Assembly: GCA_009781075.1 (NCBI GenBank)
Contig: WQYU01000010.1
Location: 1 to 34,739 of the forward strand
Direction of reading: 5' to 3'
Source of the DNA: Paludibacter sp.
GTDB taxonomy: Bacteria; Bacteroidota; Bacteroidia; Bacteroidales; Paludibacteraceae
Length of the DNA: 34,739 nt
The position numbers and the translations under genes are program-made. This document shows positions 14,624 through 22,030 of this stretch, piece after piece. Under the pieces are notes generated by a model. It made no database searches, was not told the origin of the DNA, and saw only the letters and a list, made by a program, of their open reading frames with translations. Position 1 is the first letter of the stretch, and the number at the start of each line of letters is the position of its first letter.

Positions 14624-15295
14624 TTAATTTATTTCTTGTTTTAATAATTCGTATATTTCTTGCCAAGTTTTTTTATAAAATTCGGTACTCTCATCGGCAA
14701 GTTTAGAATAAGTTTTTGATGTATAATATCTGTCAGCGGCTTCTAATTCGTTTATATCGTAATCAATCATTAGAGATTTTACTGCATTATTTCCAATATC
14801 ATAAATTGCAATATCTATTTTGCCTTTTGGCTGCGATAATGCCTGCAAAGATTGCATTGTGCAAAAACATATTTGATGAGAGGGATTGTGTATTAAATTA
14901 CTCAAAAACTGCTCTTTGGAAATAAGACCTTCTAAGTATTTATCTACTTCGGTTGCTATTTTATCGTCAGCAACGGGTCCTTCTATAATATCGAAATCGT
15001 GTGCTTGCTGTTCGGTTTCATTTTTCCTGTTAAGCACAATAAAATCAAGCCATTTTTCATTATAATCATCGAAACGCAAAACTTTCAAATCCTTATCTCT
15101 GAAAAAAAGTTCCGAAAAATCAAATTCAGTTACAATGGCTTCCGACCGATGTTCTTTCGCTTTCCTTTCTGACCAAATTTCGGCTTGTTCACGAAACTTT
15201 GTAACATAAAAACCCTTACCGAAATCTCGTTTTATCTGACAAAAGGAAAAATCAATCGTTTCTATTGCTGTATGACTACCGTGATACACTTTCAT
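14624..15295 (-). CDS. DUF3990 protein, putative ADP-ribosyltransferase-type toxin
   Basis: 223 residues from the ATG at 15295, which overlaps the upstream stop as ATGA; the longer ORF start is unlikely. The N-terminus MKVYHGSHTAIETIDF followed by FGKGFYVT and EQAEIWSERKA is the DUF3990 signature. The Y-H-G and GFY-x-T motifs resemble strands of the ADP-ribosyltransferase fold, and SHQICFCTMQSLQAL near residue 165 is the third conserved motif. The C-terminal part (YDINELEAADRYYTSKTYSKLADESTEFYKKTWQEIYELL) is an alpha-helical extension. In Bacteroidales it usually sits next to a DUF3791 gene, as here. I infer a toxin or effector modifying an unknown target by ADP-ribosylation; that activity is not shown by the sequence. 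Confidence 0.7.
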   Translation of the reverse strand: MKVYHGSHTAIETIDFSFCQIKRDFGKGFYVTKFREQAEIWSERKAKEHRSEAIVTEFDFSELFFRDKDLKVLRFDDYNEKWLDFIVLNRKNETEQQAHDFDIIEGPVADDKIATEVDKYLEGLISKEQFLSNLIHNPSHQICFCTMQSLQALSQPKGKIDIAIYDIGNNAVKSLMIDYDINELEAADRYYTSKTYSKLADESTEFYKKTWQEIYELLKQEIN

Positions 15296-15522
15296 CTCCC
15301 ACCTCCATTTGCATAACATTCACGATACAACGCCTTTATTGACCAATAGGGATCTTCAATATGTAAAGACCACCAAAACTTGTCAAGAAAGTCCATTCCA
15401 CCATATTTTTTCAGATACAAATATGCTTGTTGGCTGTTCATTTTATAAGCACGAGCGAATTTTGTAATTATAAAAGTCATAAAATTGACTTTATCGCTTG
15501 TTTCATTATTTATTGTCGCCAT
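15292..15522 (-). CDS. DUF3791 protein, putative partner/antitoxin of DUF3990
   Basis: 76 residues from the ATG at 15522. A start at 15555 is excluded because it lies inside the -7 box at 15553-15560. The sequence VNFMTFIITKFARAYKMNSQQAYLYLKKYGGMDFLDKFW, then LHIEDPYWSIKALYREC, matches DUF3791, a small helical domain. Its stop overlaps the DUF3990 start as ATGA, so the two are translationally coupled. A small protein encoded directly before a putative ADP-ribosyltransferase suggests a toxin-antitoxin arrangement, which is inference. The leader is only about 25 nt. Confidence 0.75.
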   Translation of the reverse strand: MATINNETSDKVNFMTFIITKFARAYKMNSQQAYLYLKKYGGMDFLDKFWWSLHIEDPYWSIKALYRECYANGGGR

Positions 15523-15552
15523 AATTTTAAGTTTTAATATTTTTTCTTTTTG

Positions 15553-15560
15553 CAAAGATA
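15553..15560 (-). promoter_or_regulatory. -7 box of the DUF3791-DUF3990 operon
   Basis: CAAAGATA on the + strand reads TATCTTTG on the coding strand, a perfect TAnnTTTG. It fixes the DUF3791 start at 15522. Confidence 0.65.
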
Positions 15561-15706
15561 AATAAAAGTTTTTTATTCTGAAAGTATTTTTTTTAATTAT
15601 TTTATTTACGCAGAGCGCAAAATTTTTATAAGAAATTTACGAAAAATAAAAAAATATTCTATCGCACACCAAAACAGATAATGCTTATATGTCAATTTTT
15701 GCTGTC

Positions 15707-15822
15707 CCTTGCTGCCCCTTGTTTGCAACGATGACGTTCCGTAATGGTCGTAGGGGCAGGTTCCGTAAGGGCAGGTTTTACACCTGCCCCTACCCACTCG
15801 TTTGCAAACGAATAGAAACAGG
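15707..15822 (-). repeat. Palindromic element family, copy E, interrupted by a second repeat
   Basis: Its ends match the reverse complement of copy A (CCTTGCTGCCCCTTGTTTGCAACGA at the left in part, CCACTCGTTTGCAAACGAATAGAAACA at the right in part). The centre is replaced by a GTAGGGGCAGG..CCTGCCCCTAC palindrome (15750-15793), a common dispersed type of repeat. It lies directly after the 3' end of the ATPase gene. Confidence 0.55.
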
Positions 15823-15840
15823 AGTTATGCGCATTTACGG

Positions 15841-17151
15841 TTATACATTATTCAACGACAATGCCTTCAATGAAACCTCATATTTCACTAACTGTTTTTG
15901 AATGGCGGCAGTTTTCATCGCCAAAGTTTGCAAACTGATTTTCTTTGGATTGCGCTTTATTTCGGCAACGATAGCGGTTTTTTCAAAATCATTTAAAGCA
16001 ATTAAGTCAATTTCGTTTTTGCCGTTGCTGTCCCAAAAGTTGCCGATTGCGGTAATCATTTCTTCTTCGGCAAATTTCTGTCGAAAATATTTTTCGAGCA
16101 ATAAACCGCTATATTGTTCATAATTATTTGTGATATAAAGTTTTAATAAGTCAAATTTACCCATTTCAATTAGCGTTTGATTGGGGTAAATAAAACGAAA
16201 CCAAAAATACAGAAAATTGTCGTCAATGTTCCAATGTGTGTTTCTACTTTCAGGTTTCGAGAACATCGGCTTGTTTTTTACAATCAAAGAATAATGATTT
16301 TCGAGATTTGCCAAATAGGCGCCGGTGTTTTTTCCAATAATAGAATCTATCTCGCTCTGTGTATTTTTCCCTGCTGCAATAAGTTGAAGGATAGAGAAAT
16401 AGGTGCTATAATCGCGTCCAAATTCGGAAACAAGCAAGTCCTTTCCTTCGTTCAAAAAAGGCGAATCGGAGCGAGTTACAAAATCAAGCATTTTTTTGAA
16501 TGTTATTGCTTTTGCGTTCATCAACAATGCGATATAATGCGAAACGCCTCCTGTAATCATGTAAAGAAATAACAAATCTTCGGCGGTGTAGTTTGGGTTA
16601 TAGTCCTTTAAAATATCTTTTATGACCCTGATTGTAAAAGGTTTTAGTACAATTTTTGAAGTAAGGCGTCCGAATAATGGTTCTTTGTTGTTTTCAAAAA
16701 TTTTCATCATCAGCGAATAGATTGAGCCGCAAGCAATAAAATTGAGTTTTATTTTGCCTTTGTACCTGTCCCAAAGATTTTGTATTTCGCTAAAAATGGC
16801 TCGGTTTATATTGTCGAAATCTTGAAATTCGTCGATAATCAAAGTGTAATGCTCATTTTGGGCAAAAATCAAAAGTTGCTCAAATAAATCGGCAAAACGA
16901 TTTATTGTACCATAAATTTGCAAGCCCAATGTTTCGTTTATCTGTTGTTGAAATTGACGGCAAAGCACCGCTTCGCTGTTGCGAGACACAAAAAGATAAA
17001 GCATTTTCTTTTCTGCCGACGAGTGTAAAAGCAGAGAAGTTTTGCCGATTCGCCTTCGCCCTATCATAATTGTAAAACACGCTGTGTCAACAGATTGCTT
17101 CTCAATTTGAGATAATGTCTCCAATTCATTTATTCTATCATAAAGTTTCAT
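15841..17151 (-). CDS. Archaeal-type (ATPase_2/DUF234) P-loop ATPase
   Basis: 436 residues from the ATG at 17151; the TTG at 17157 is less likely. The N-terminal P-loop NTPase has a Walker A IGRRRIGKTSLL (about 31-42) and a Walker B LIIDEFQDF with IACGS as sensor 1. A winged-helix region follows (FSILQLIAAGKNTQSEI). The C-terminal DUF234 part has WDSNGKNEIDLIAL..AIVAEIKR, a PD-(D/E)xK nuclease-like D-EID-EIK arrangement. These proteins are common and often mobile in anaerobes; functions in defence or DNA handling have been proposed but not shown. A -7 box at 17200-17207 indicates its own promoter. Two repeats flank the gene, which is consistent with accessory DNA. Confidence 0.85.
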   Translation of the reverse strand: MKLYDRINELETLSQIEKQSVDTACFTIMIGRRRIGKTSLLLHSSAEKKMLYLFVSRNSEAVLCRQFQQQINETLGLQIYGTINRFADLFEQLLIFAQNEHYTLIIDEFQDFDNINRAIFSEIQNLWDRYKGKIKLNFIACGSIYSLMMKIFENNKEPLFGRLTSKIVLKPFTIRVIKDILKDYNPNYTAEDLLFLYMITGGVSHYIALLMNAKAITFKKMLDFVTRSDSPFLNEGKDLLVSEFGRDYSTYFSILQLIAAGKNTQSEIDSIIGKNTGAYLANLENHYSLIVKNKPMFSKPESRNTHWNIDDNFLYFWFRFIYPNQTLIEMGKFDLLKLYITNNYEQYSGLLLEKYFRQKFAEEEMITAIGNFWDSNGKNEIDLIALNDFEKTAIVAEIKRNPKKISLQTLAMKTAAIQKQLVKYEVSLKALSLNNV

Positions 17152-17199
17152 ATTCAAACAATTTAATCGCCGTTAATTTAATGACCATTAAGATAACGG

Positions 17200-17207
17200 C
17201 AAAATTA
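17200..17207 (-). promoter_or_regulatory. -7 box of the ATPase gene
   Basis: CAAAATTA on the + strand reads TAATTTTG on the coding strand, matching TAnnTTTG, 49 bp upstream of the ATG at 17151. Confidence 0.5.
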
Positions 17208-17320
17208 TACTTTTTATTTGAAATGACAAAATGCTTTAAAATCTTTTACTTCTGGGTGAGGTAAAGGTAAAAAAACGTAGTACGGCTTTTCTCTTTTGTC
17301 GCAAGTTTTTTTACTTGTGC

Positions 17321-17394
17321 CTTTGCTGCACCTCGTTTGCAACGAGGAGGCTAATGGTATAGCGTTTTTAACGCAGATATTTTATGTTAAAAAC
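17321..17394 (-). repeat. Palindromic element family, copy D (partial)
   Basis: Matches the reverse complement of copy A from the CCTCGTTTGCAACGAGG palindrome through AGCGTTTTTAACGC to TTTATGTTAAAAAC. The last third (the CCACTCGTTT palindrome) is missing, as in copy C. Confidence 0.65.
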
Positions 17395-17445
17395 AATTGA
17401 AAACGACACACGGCTAAATAGTATGGTCGTTTATTAATAATGTAT

Positions 17446-17453
17446 TACTTTTG
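17446..17453 (+). promoter_or_regulatory. -7 box of hemW
   Basis: TACTTTTG matches TAnnTTTG and is followed by CACAAATTC. It lies 67 bp upstream of the TTG start. Confidence 0.55.
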
Positions 17454-17519
17454 CACAAATTCAGGTAAAATGCTAACATTCTATTTTTACGATTATAGTT
17501 TATTAAGGTAAAAAAATCA

Positions 17520-18650
17520 TTGGCTACAATTTATTTTCATATTCCGTTTTGCAAACAGAAATGTTTTTATTGTGATTTTTATTCAGAAATTGCTCCGCAA
17601 TACATTGATTCTTATATAGATACAATGATTGAGGAATTGTATTTGCGTAAGTTTTATCTACCGAAAAATGAAAAAATTTCATCAATATATTTTGGTGGAG
17701 GTACGCCGAGTTTGCTTACAAACAGGCATTTTGAAAAGATTTTTTATGCTGTAAATCAATTATTTATAATAAGAAAAAAAGCGGAAATTACTTTTGAGGC
17801 AAATCCGGACGATTTGAGCGATAATTTTTTTAATGAAATAAAAAGTTTGCCCTTTAATCGCTTAAGCATTGGTATCCAAAGTTTTAATGATAAATTTTTA
17901 AAAAAAATTAACCGCCGGCACACAGCGCAGCAGGCAGTCGAAGCCATACAACTTGCTAAAAATCATAATTTTACAAATATCAGTATTGATTTGATTTTTG
18001 GATTGCCCACTCAAAAGTTAAATGATTGGAAAAACGAACTAAAAACAGCGTTTTTGCTTGATATTCAACATATTTCGGCATACTGCCTCACTTACGAAGA
18101 AGGAACGCCACTATATGCCAGCCTTCGGAGAGGCGAAGTGAGCGAAACTTCTGAAAAAATATTAAACGAAATGTATTTATATCTAATTCAAAGCGCTAAA
18201 AAACAAGGATTTGAGCATTACGAAATTTCAAATTTTGCAAAAAAAAGTTTTCGCTCGCAGCATAATTCCGCATATTGGAATTACGGCAAATACTTAGGCG
18301 TCGGGGCAGCAGCGCACTCTTTTGACGGAAAGAGCCGTCAGTGGAATGTTCGTTCAATTGAAAATTATATTGCTGCAATCGCTTCCAATTCACCGTTTTT
18401 TGAAAAGGAATTATTAACCGAAAAGGATAAATATAATGAATACATTATGCTTGCCTTGCGAACAGCAGAAGGTGTTGATTTAGAATTTATTATGAAAAAT
18501 TTTAATAAAAAATACGGAAATTATTTTTTGAATAATATTCAAAAATTTATTACATTAAAAAAAATACACATTACCGAAAAAAACATATTTTTGCTCACAA
18601 AAGAAGGAATTTTAATCTCAAACAGCATAATAAGCGAACTGATGATGTAA
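17520..18650 (+). CDS. hemW: HemW, radical SAM heme chaperone (coproporphyrinogen oxidase-like)
   Basis: 376 residues. IYFHIPFCKQKCFYCDFYSE carries the radical-SAM C-x3-C-x2-C cluster (C11, C15, C18) with the extra DF found in HemW and HemN. IYFGGGTPSLL is the SAM-binding GGG motif. NRLSIGIQSF, ISIDLIFGLPTQ and CLTYEEGTPLY are further family motifs, and the length matches HemW rather than HemN. HemW binds heme and is thought to deliver it to respiratory enzymes; it is not the oxidase itself. The start is a TTG at 17520 because no in-frame ATG lies between the stop at 17496 and the conserved IYFHIPFC; AAGG at 17505-17508 may assist initiation. A -7 box lies at 17446. The gene converges with the next one, with only 21 bp between them. 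Confidence 0.92.
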   Translation: MATIYFHIPFCKQKCFYCDFYSEIAPQYIDSYIDTMIEELYLRKFYLPKNEKISSIYFGGGTPSLLTNRHFEKIFYAVNQLFIIRKKAEITFEANPDDLSDNFFNEIKSLPFNRLSIGIQSFNDKFLKKINRRHTAQQAVEAIQLAKNHNFTNISIDLIFGLPTQKLNDWKNELKTAFLLDIQHISAYCLTYEEGTPLYASLRRGEVSETSEKILNEMYLYLIQSAKKQGFEHYEISNFAKKSFRSQHNSAYWNYGKYLGVGAAAHSFDGKSRQWNVRSIENYIAAIASNSPFFEKELLTEKDKYNEYIMLALRTAEGVDLEFIMKNFNKKYGNYFLNNIQKFITLKKIHITEKNIFLLTKEGILISNSIISELMM

Positions 18651-18671
18651 AAACTTTCTTTGTGCGAAGTA

Positions 18672-19670
18672 TTATTGCAAATTCACTACTGTCCGTCCTT
18701 TTAATTTTCCTTCCAAAATTAATTTAATATAGTCATTAAGTTGATTTATAGATATTTCGGTCGATAATCCGGAAAGGAAAGGCGGTTTAAATTCATTTGC
18801 CATTTTATTCCAAAGCCCTTGCCGCAATGCGTTAGGATAATTTTGAGACGACATTCCGATAAGCGACACCCCGCGCAAAATAAATGGAAATACCGATAAA
18901 TTCAAATTTGTACCGGCGACGCTTCCGCAGGTTGTTACGCAACCGAAAACGTTTGTTGTCTTTATCATATTTTCCAAAATAGCCCCACCAACAGTGTCGA
19001 TACCACCTGCAAACATTGCTTTTAACAGCGGTTTGTTTTCCATAGACAAAAATTCATCGCGGGGTATAATCTCCTTTGCACCAATATGTTGCAAAAAATT
19101 TTGTTCCTGCTCTTTGCCTGAAATAGCACAAACATTGTAACCTGTTTTAGCCAACATAGCCACTGCCATTGAGCCGACGCCTCCTGTTGCACCTGAAACA
19201 ATGATTTTTCCACTATTCGGGTTGATAATATGTGCAAGTTTTTCAACCATAACCGCAGCAGTGAATCCGGCTGTCCCATAAATCATTGATTCTTTTAAGG
19301 TTAAATTTTCAGGCAAATGAACAATCCACTGGGCAGGTACACGGATATATTGCCCAAAACCTCCGGCAGTGTTCATTCCCAAATCATTGCCTGTTACAAC
19401 AACTTTATCTCCTTTTGTAAAATTTTCATTTTCAGAATATTCCACAATTCCTGCCGCATCAATTCCTGGCGTGTGAGGATAATGTTTGGTTACACCACGA
19501 TTGCCCGTTGCCGAAAGTGCATCTTTATAATTCAAAGACGAATAATAAACACGAATCAGCGTTTCACCTTGCGGTAAGTCGCTGATTTGCTTTTCAATAA
19601 TTTTTCCGATAAATTGATTTTCAGGCATCTCATCAACCTGAAAAGCATGAAAAACCGAGTCATTATTCAT
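18672..19670 (-). CDS. YhdH/AcuI-like NADPH-dependent quinone/acryloyl-CoA reductase
   Basis: 332 residues from the ATG at 19670 (MNNDSVFHAFQVDEM); the usual YhdH length is about 325. It belongs to the medium-chain dehydrogenase/reductase superfamily, YhdH/YhfP branch. VYYSSLNYKDALSATG is the conserved substrate-side motif, TPGIDAAGIV the GroES-like domain motif, and VSGATGGVGSMAVAMLAKTGYNV the Rossmann nucleotide-binding motif (about 155-175). No zinc ligands are present, as expected for this branch. AcuI reduces acryloyl-CoA to propionyl-CoA; other members reduce quinones, so the substrate stays open. Its start overlaps the end of the bactofilin gene by 8 bp, so they form an operon. Confidence 0.88.
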   Translation of the reverse strand: MNNDSVFHAFQVDEMPENQFIGKIIEKQISDLPQGETLIRVYYSSLNYKDALSATGNRGVTKHYPHTPGIDAAGIVEYSENENFTKGDKVVVTGNDLGMNTAGGFGQYIRVPAQWIVHLPENLTLKESMIYGTAGFTAAVMVEKLAHIINPNSGKIIVSGATGGVGSMAVAMLAKTGYNVCAISGKEQEQNFLQHIGAKEIIPRDEFLSMENKPLLKAMFAGGIDTVGGAILENMIKTTNVFGCVTTCGSVAGTNLNLSVFPFILRGVSLIGMSSQNYPNALRQGLWNKMANEFKPPFLSGLSTEISINQLNDYIKLILEGKLKGRTVVNLQ

Positions 19671-20097
19671 TTTTTGGCACACTATCTGTTTTTTTGATGT
19701 CCGCCAGAGATTTTGCTCCAACAATCGGTTTGCTATTTTTATTCATCGTACATTTTCCGTTGAAAATTGCATTTGGCTCAATTACAAGCACTTTGGTTGC
19801 AATATCTCCGCCAACAATTGCTGACGCACGAAGTGAAAGTGTATCATTGATGATAACATTTCCGCTAACCTCACCACTAATTTCAGCATTTTCGCAAATC
19901 ACATTGCCTTTTACAAATCCGTGTTGACCAACTATCAATTTGCCATTACACTCTATTGAGCCTTCAATTTCACCATCAAGCCGAAAATCAGCCTCAGATT
20001 TTACATCGCCCACAACCTTTGTACCAATAGTAAGCGAATTGTATGTTCCACCTGTTACTTCGCCATTGGTAGCGTTTTTTGAAATAAAATTTGCCAT
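19663..20097 (-). CDS. Bactofilin (polymer-forming cytoskeletal protein)
   Basis: 144 residues. The central DUF583 domain (about 20-120) is a beta-helix shown by the regular repeats LTIGTKVVGDVKSEADFRLDGEIEGSI, GKLIVGQHGFVKGNVI and AEISGEVSGNVIIND. The termini are short and disordered (MANFISKNATNGEVTGG, KKTDSVPKNE). Bactofilins self-assemble without nucleotides into filaments, often at the membrane, and help with cell shape or with placing peptidoglycan enzymes. A -7 box at 20141-20148 gives a leader of about 38 nt. Here it is followed by a reductase gene instead of the more usual M23 peptidase. Confidence 0.92.
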   Translation of the reverse strand: MANFISKNATNGEVTGGTYNSLTIGTKVVGDVKSEADFRLDGEIEGSIECNGKLIVGQHGFVKGNVICENAEISGEVSGNVIINDTLSLRASAIVGGDIATKVLVIEPNAIFNGKCTMNKNSKPIVGAKSLADIKKTDSVPKNE

Positions 20098-20140
20098 ATT
20101 TTTAAACTTTATTATTGTTTTTAAAAGATCAATAAACGGA

Positions 20141-20148
20141 CAAAATTA
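20141..20148 (-). promoter_or_regulatory. -7 box of the bactofilin operon
   Basis: CAAAATTA on the + strand reads TAATTTTG on the coding strand, 44 bp upstream of the bactofilin ATG. Confidence 0.5.
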
Positions 20149-20317
20149 CAAAATTATTTGAAAAATTATTTAATCTGTATAAAAATAGTAATTTATTTTT
20201 GTGAATGTGTTTATGGTTAAATGCACAAAACAATATTCCTATTCACTTATTTTTCAGTTTATTAATCAAGGGAATAAGGAATAAAAGAGTATTGAAATGC
20301 TATGCCGAACTTGTGGG

Positions 20318-20647
20318 TTATTTCAGTGTTGTGGAGATTTGTGTTATTATGTTTTTTGGAAAATGCAATGATGAGAGATGTTCCTCGTCCAATTCAATAG
20401 TTATCAGAACCTTACGATTATTTTTTTGTTTTTCATCTTTAAAATATACTTCGTGAATAAAATCAAAATTAAGTGCGTTCGACAGATGCAAAAGTTGTTC
20501 AATGTTGATGCTTTTTCGTTTGCAAATATCGTTAATAGTTGCACGCTCACAGTTAATTCTATGGGCAATTTCGGTTTTTGTCATACCGCTTTCGGCTATT
20601 TTCTTTTCAATCTCTTTGCCGATATGTATTTGTTTTAAATCCTGCAT
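20318..20647 (-). CDS. XRE-type helix-turn-helix regulator
   Basis: 109 residues. An N-terminal HTH_3-like domain at about 8-65 has the pattern IGKEIEKKIAESGMTKTEIAHRINCERATINDICKRKSIN, with MTKTEIAHRI as helix 2 and ERATINDICK as recognition helix. IEQLLHLSNALNFDFIHEVYF completes the five-helix fold. The C-terminal 40 residues (NRKVLITIELDEEHLSSLHFPK) are not known to me. Members of this small family are common in Bacteroidetes; targets are unknown. It lies 23 bp after the U-tract of the RNA at 20671-20865, so it may be transcribed partly by read-through. Confidence 0.8.
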   Translation of the reverse strand: MQDLKQIHIGKEIEKKIAESGMTKTEIAHRINCERATINDICKRKSINIEQLLHLSNALNFDFIHEVYFKDEKQKNNRKVLITIELDEEHLSSLHFPKNIITQISTTLK

Positions 20648-20670
20648 TTATTCTTGTTTTAAAACATTAT

Positions 20671-20865
20671 AAAAAAAGCGTTAAACTATTCGTTTGTTTT
20701 ACTTACTTTTCACCTTTTGGTTCCGGTAAACCCTTTCACTCAAATAAGTACGAATAGTCCACGCCAAAAAACGTGAACTTTTGCAACTTATACTCGAGTG
20801 AAATTTACCGGATTTCAATGGTGAGAGAATAAGCGCTGTAAATTCAAAATTATTATAAATTATTA
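20671..20865 (-). ncRNA. Rod-shaped RNA, 6S RNA-like candidate
   Basis: A promoter -7 box (20871-20878) and a U-run (20677-20671, minus) bound a transcript of about 195 nt. It folds as one long imperfect hairpin. From the outside in, in + coordinates, TAAG/CTTA and GGTGA/TCACC flank TCCGGTAAA (20722-20730) with TTTACCGGA (20804-20812). Then TTTCACTC (20734-20741) pairs with GAGTGAAA (20796-20803), ATAAGT (20744-20749) with ACTTAT (20786-20791), AGT-c-CACG (20756-20763) with CGTG-a-ACT (20772-20779), and a CCAAAAAA loop closes it. Length, single rod shape and interior loops fit 6S RNA, which binds RNA polymerase. The assignment is by shape only. Other explanations are a leader of the XRE gene or a mobile-element hairpin. 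Confidence 0.5.
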
Positions 20866-20870
20866 TTTTG

Positions 20871-20878
20871 CAAAAATA
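20871..20878 (-). promoter_or_regulatory. -7 box of the 6S-like RNA
   Basis: CAAAAATA on the + strand reads TATTTTTG, matching TAnnTTTG. The transcript would start near 20865, just outside the rod-shaped fold. Confidence 0.5.
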
Positions 20879-21018
20879 CAAAAACTTTTGTAGTGCATAC
20901 ATACCAATAAAAAATTATTATGGGAGAAAGTTAGTATTTGTTTTGCATCTGCCGTTTTTTTTGATATAATTTTGTTGATAAGTCATAATATTGTTTTATG
21001 ATAAACTCAGGTTAATAT

Positions 21019-22029
21019 TTATTTTTCCAAACTTTTGACTATTTCATCGGTAATTTGTTTTAAGCCAGTCTCGTATGCTTTGCGTCCTGCGGTGTTATAA
21101 TCGAGTGCGCCGCCTTTGAGGTTGGTGAAATTATTGCTGTAAATTTCTTTTCCGGTGCGATTTTCTACCAGCGATATTTCAGCATCTAAAAACGAAAAAC
21201 ATAAACCATCAACGCTGTTGCCTTCTCGCGTAGAGGCATTAATTGTAAGTGTCCAATCGGCATTTTGCAGCGTAGGAGTAAAACTGCAACCATGTGCCGA
21301 AAGTTCGGCTTTGAGTTTTGGGGCAAGAATATTTACCGACTGACCAAAATTCGTTTCTTTGGATTTGACAAAAACGATTATTGCCGTTTGAAGCCGCGAA
21401 ATTGCCTGCATCACATTTGATTTCAAAACTAACATTTTTTGATATTGAAAACTATCGGCGTCGTCGCTGCCTATTGCTATTAAAAGCGATTGCGAAAAGT
21501 TTAATTCATCAAAAATCGGTAATATCTCTTCAAAAGTTTTTTTTGCTTTCCCTTTATTTCCATTTGTTTCAAATTGTTGAGCATTTGCAATTGATGTCTC
21601 TATTTTTTGAATCAGCAAAGAAATATTCGCCTTATAATAAGCTTTTACCTCATTTTTATCGGCATACGCAAGAGCATAACCTGTTTTTGCGGCTTTGTCG
21701 TAGTAATATTCTGTTTTTAAACCGCTGATTTCAGCATTGGCAAAAGTTGAGGTAACAGATGTAAAATCTTCGCTGAAAACTCCTGCCGATTCTGATTTGT
21801 GAAGTTCCTTTGCACTTGCAATGGAAACTTTTATACTTTCTATAAGTTCCGATTTTGCACTTGCTTTTAAATCTTTAATAAAATCAGACGTTTCATTACC
21901 TTCATTGGTTGCAAAACCTGTAAGATATTGACCTTTAAGATAATTATTGTAATCGGTTATCCATTCGGGCTTTTGAGCCGAAGTGTTCGCTGCGGCAAGC
22001 ATAAAGAAAAATATCATAAATTTTTTCAT
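21019..22029 (-). CDS. LPP20-like secreted protein
   Basis: 336 residues. A signal peptide (MKKFMIFFFMLAAANTSAQ, no lipobox) is followed by PEWITDYNNYLKGQYLTGFATNEG, the opening of LPP20-type domains (compare 'P.W......YY.GVG'). Then come ASAKSELIESIKVSIAS and YYYDKAAKTGYALAYADKNEVKAYY, the usual alpha/beta pattern to about residue 140. Residues 150-215 are probably helical (IETSIANAQQFETNGNKGKAKKTFEEI). The C-terminal domain resembles CsgG/LpoB-type ABD folds (KAELSAHGCSFTPTLQNADWTLTINAS). It starts 1 nt after the stop of the CsgG-like gene, so both are made together. It is probably a periplasmic or outer-membrane partner of that protein. Confidence 0.75.
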   Translation of the reverse strand: MKKFMIFFFMLAAANTSAQKPEWITDYNNYLKGQYLTGFATNEGNETSDFIKDLKASAKSELIESIKVSIASAKELHKSESAGVFSEDFTSVTSTFANAEISGLKTEYYYDKAAKTGYALAYADKNEVKAYYKANISLLIQKIETSIANAQQFETNGNKGKAKKTFEEILPIFDELNFSQSLLIAIGSDDADSFQYQKMLVLKSNVMQAISRLQTAIIVFVKSKETNFGQSVNILAPKLKAELSAHGCSFTPTLQNADWTLTINASTREGNSVDGLCFSFLDAEISLVENRTGKEIYSNNFTNLKGGALDYNTAGRKAYETGLKQITDEIVKSLEK

Positions 22030-22030
22030 C

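Larger units (their letters stand above)
17152..17519. other. Divergent intergenic region between ATPase and hemW
   Basis: It carries the ATPase promoter (17200-17207, minus), palindromic element copy D (17321-17394) and the hemW promoter (17446-17453, plus). No gene is supported. Confidence 0.6.

Noticed and set aside
20699-20902. 67-residue minus-strand frame in the intergenic region
   Set aside because: It coincides with the rod-shaped palindromic RNA, has no family resemblance and includes the promoter box. RNA explains the region better.
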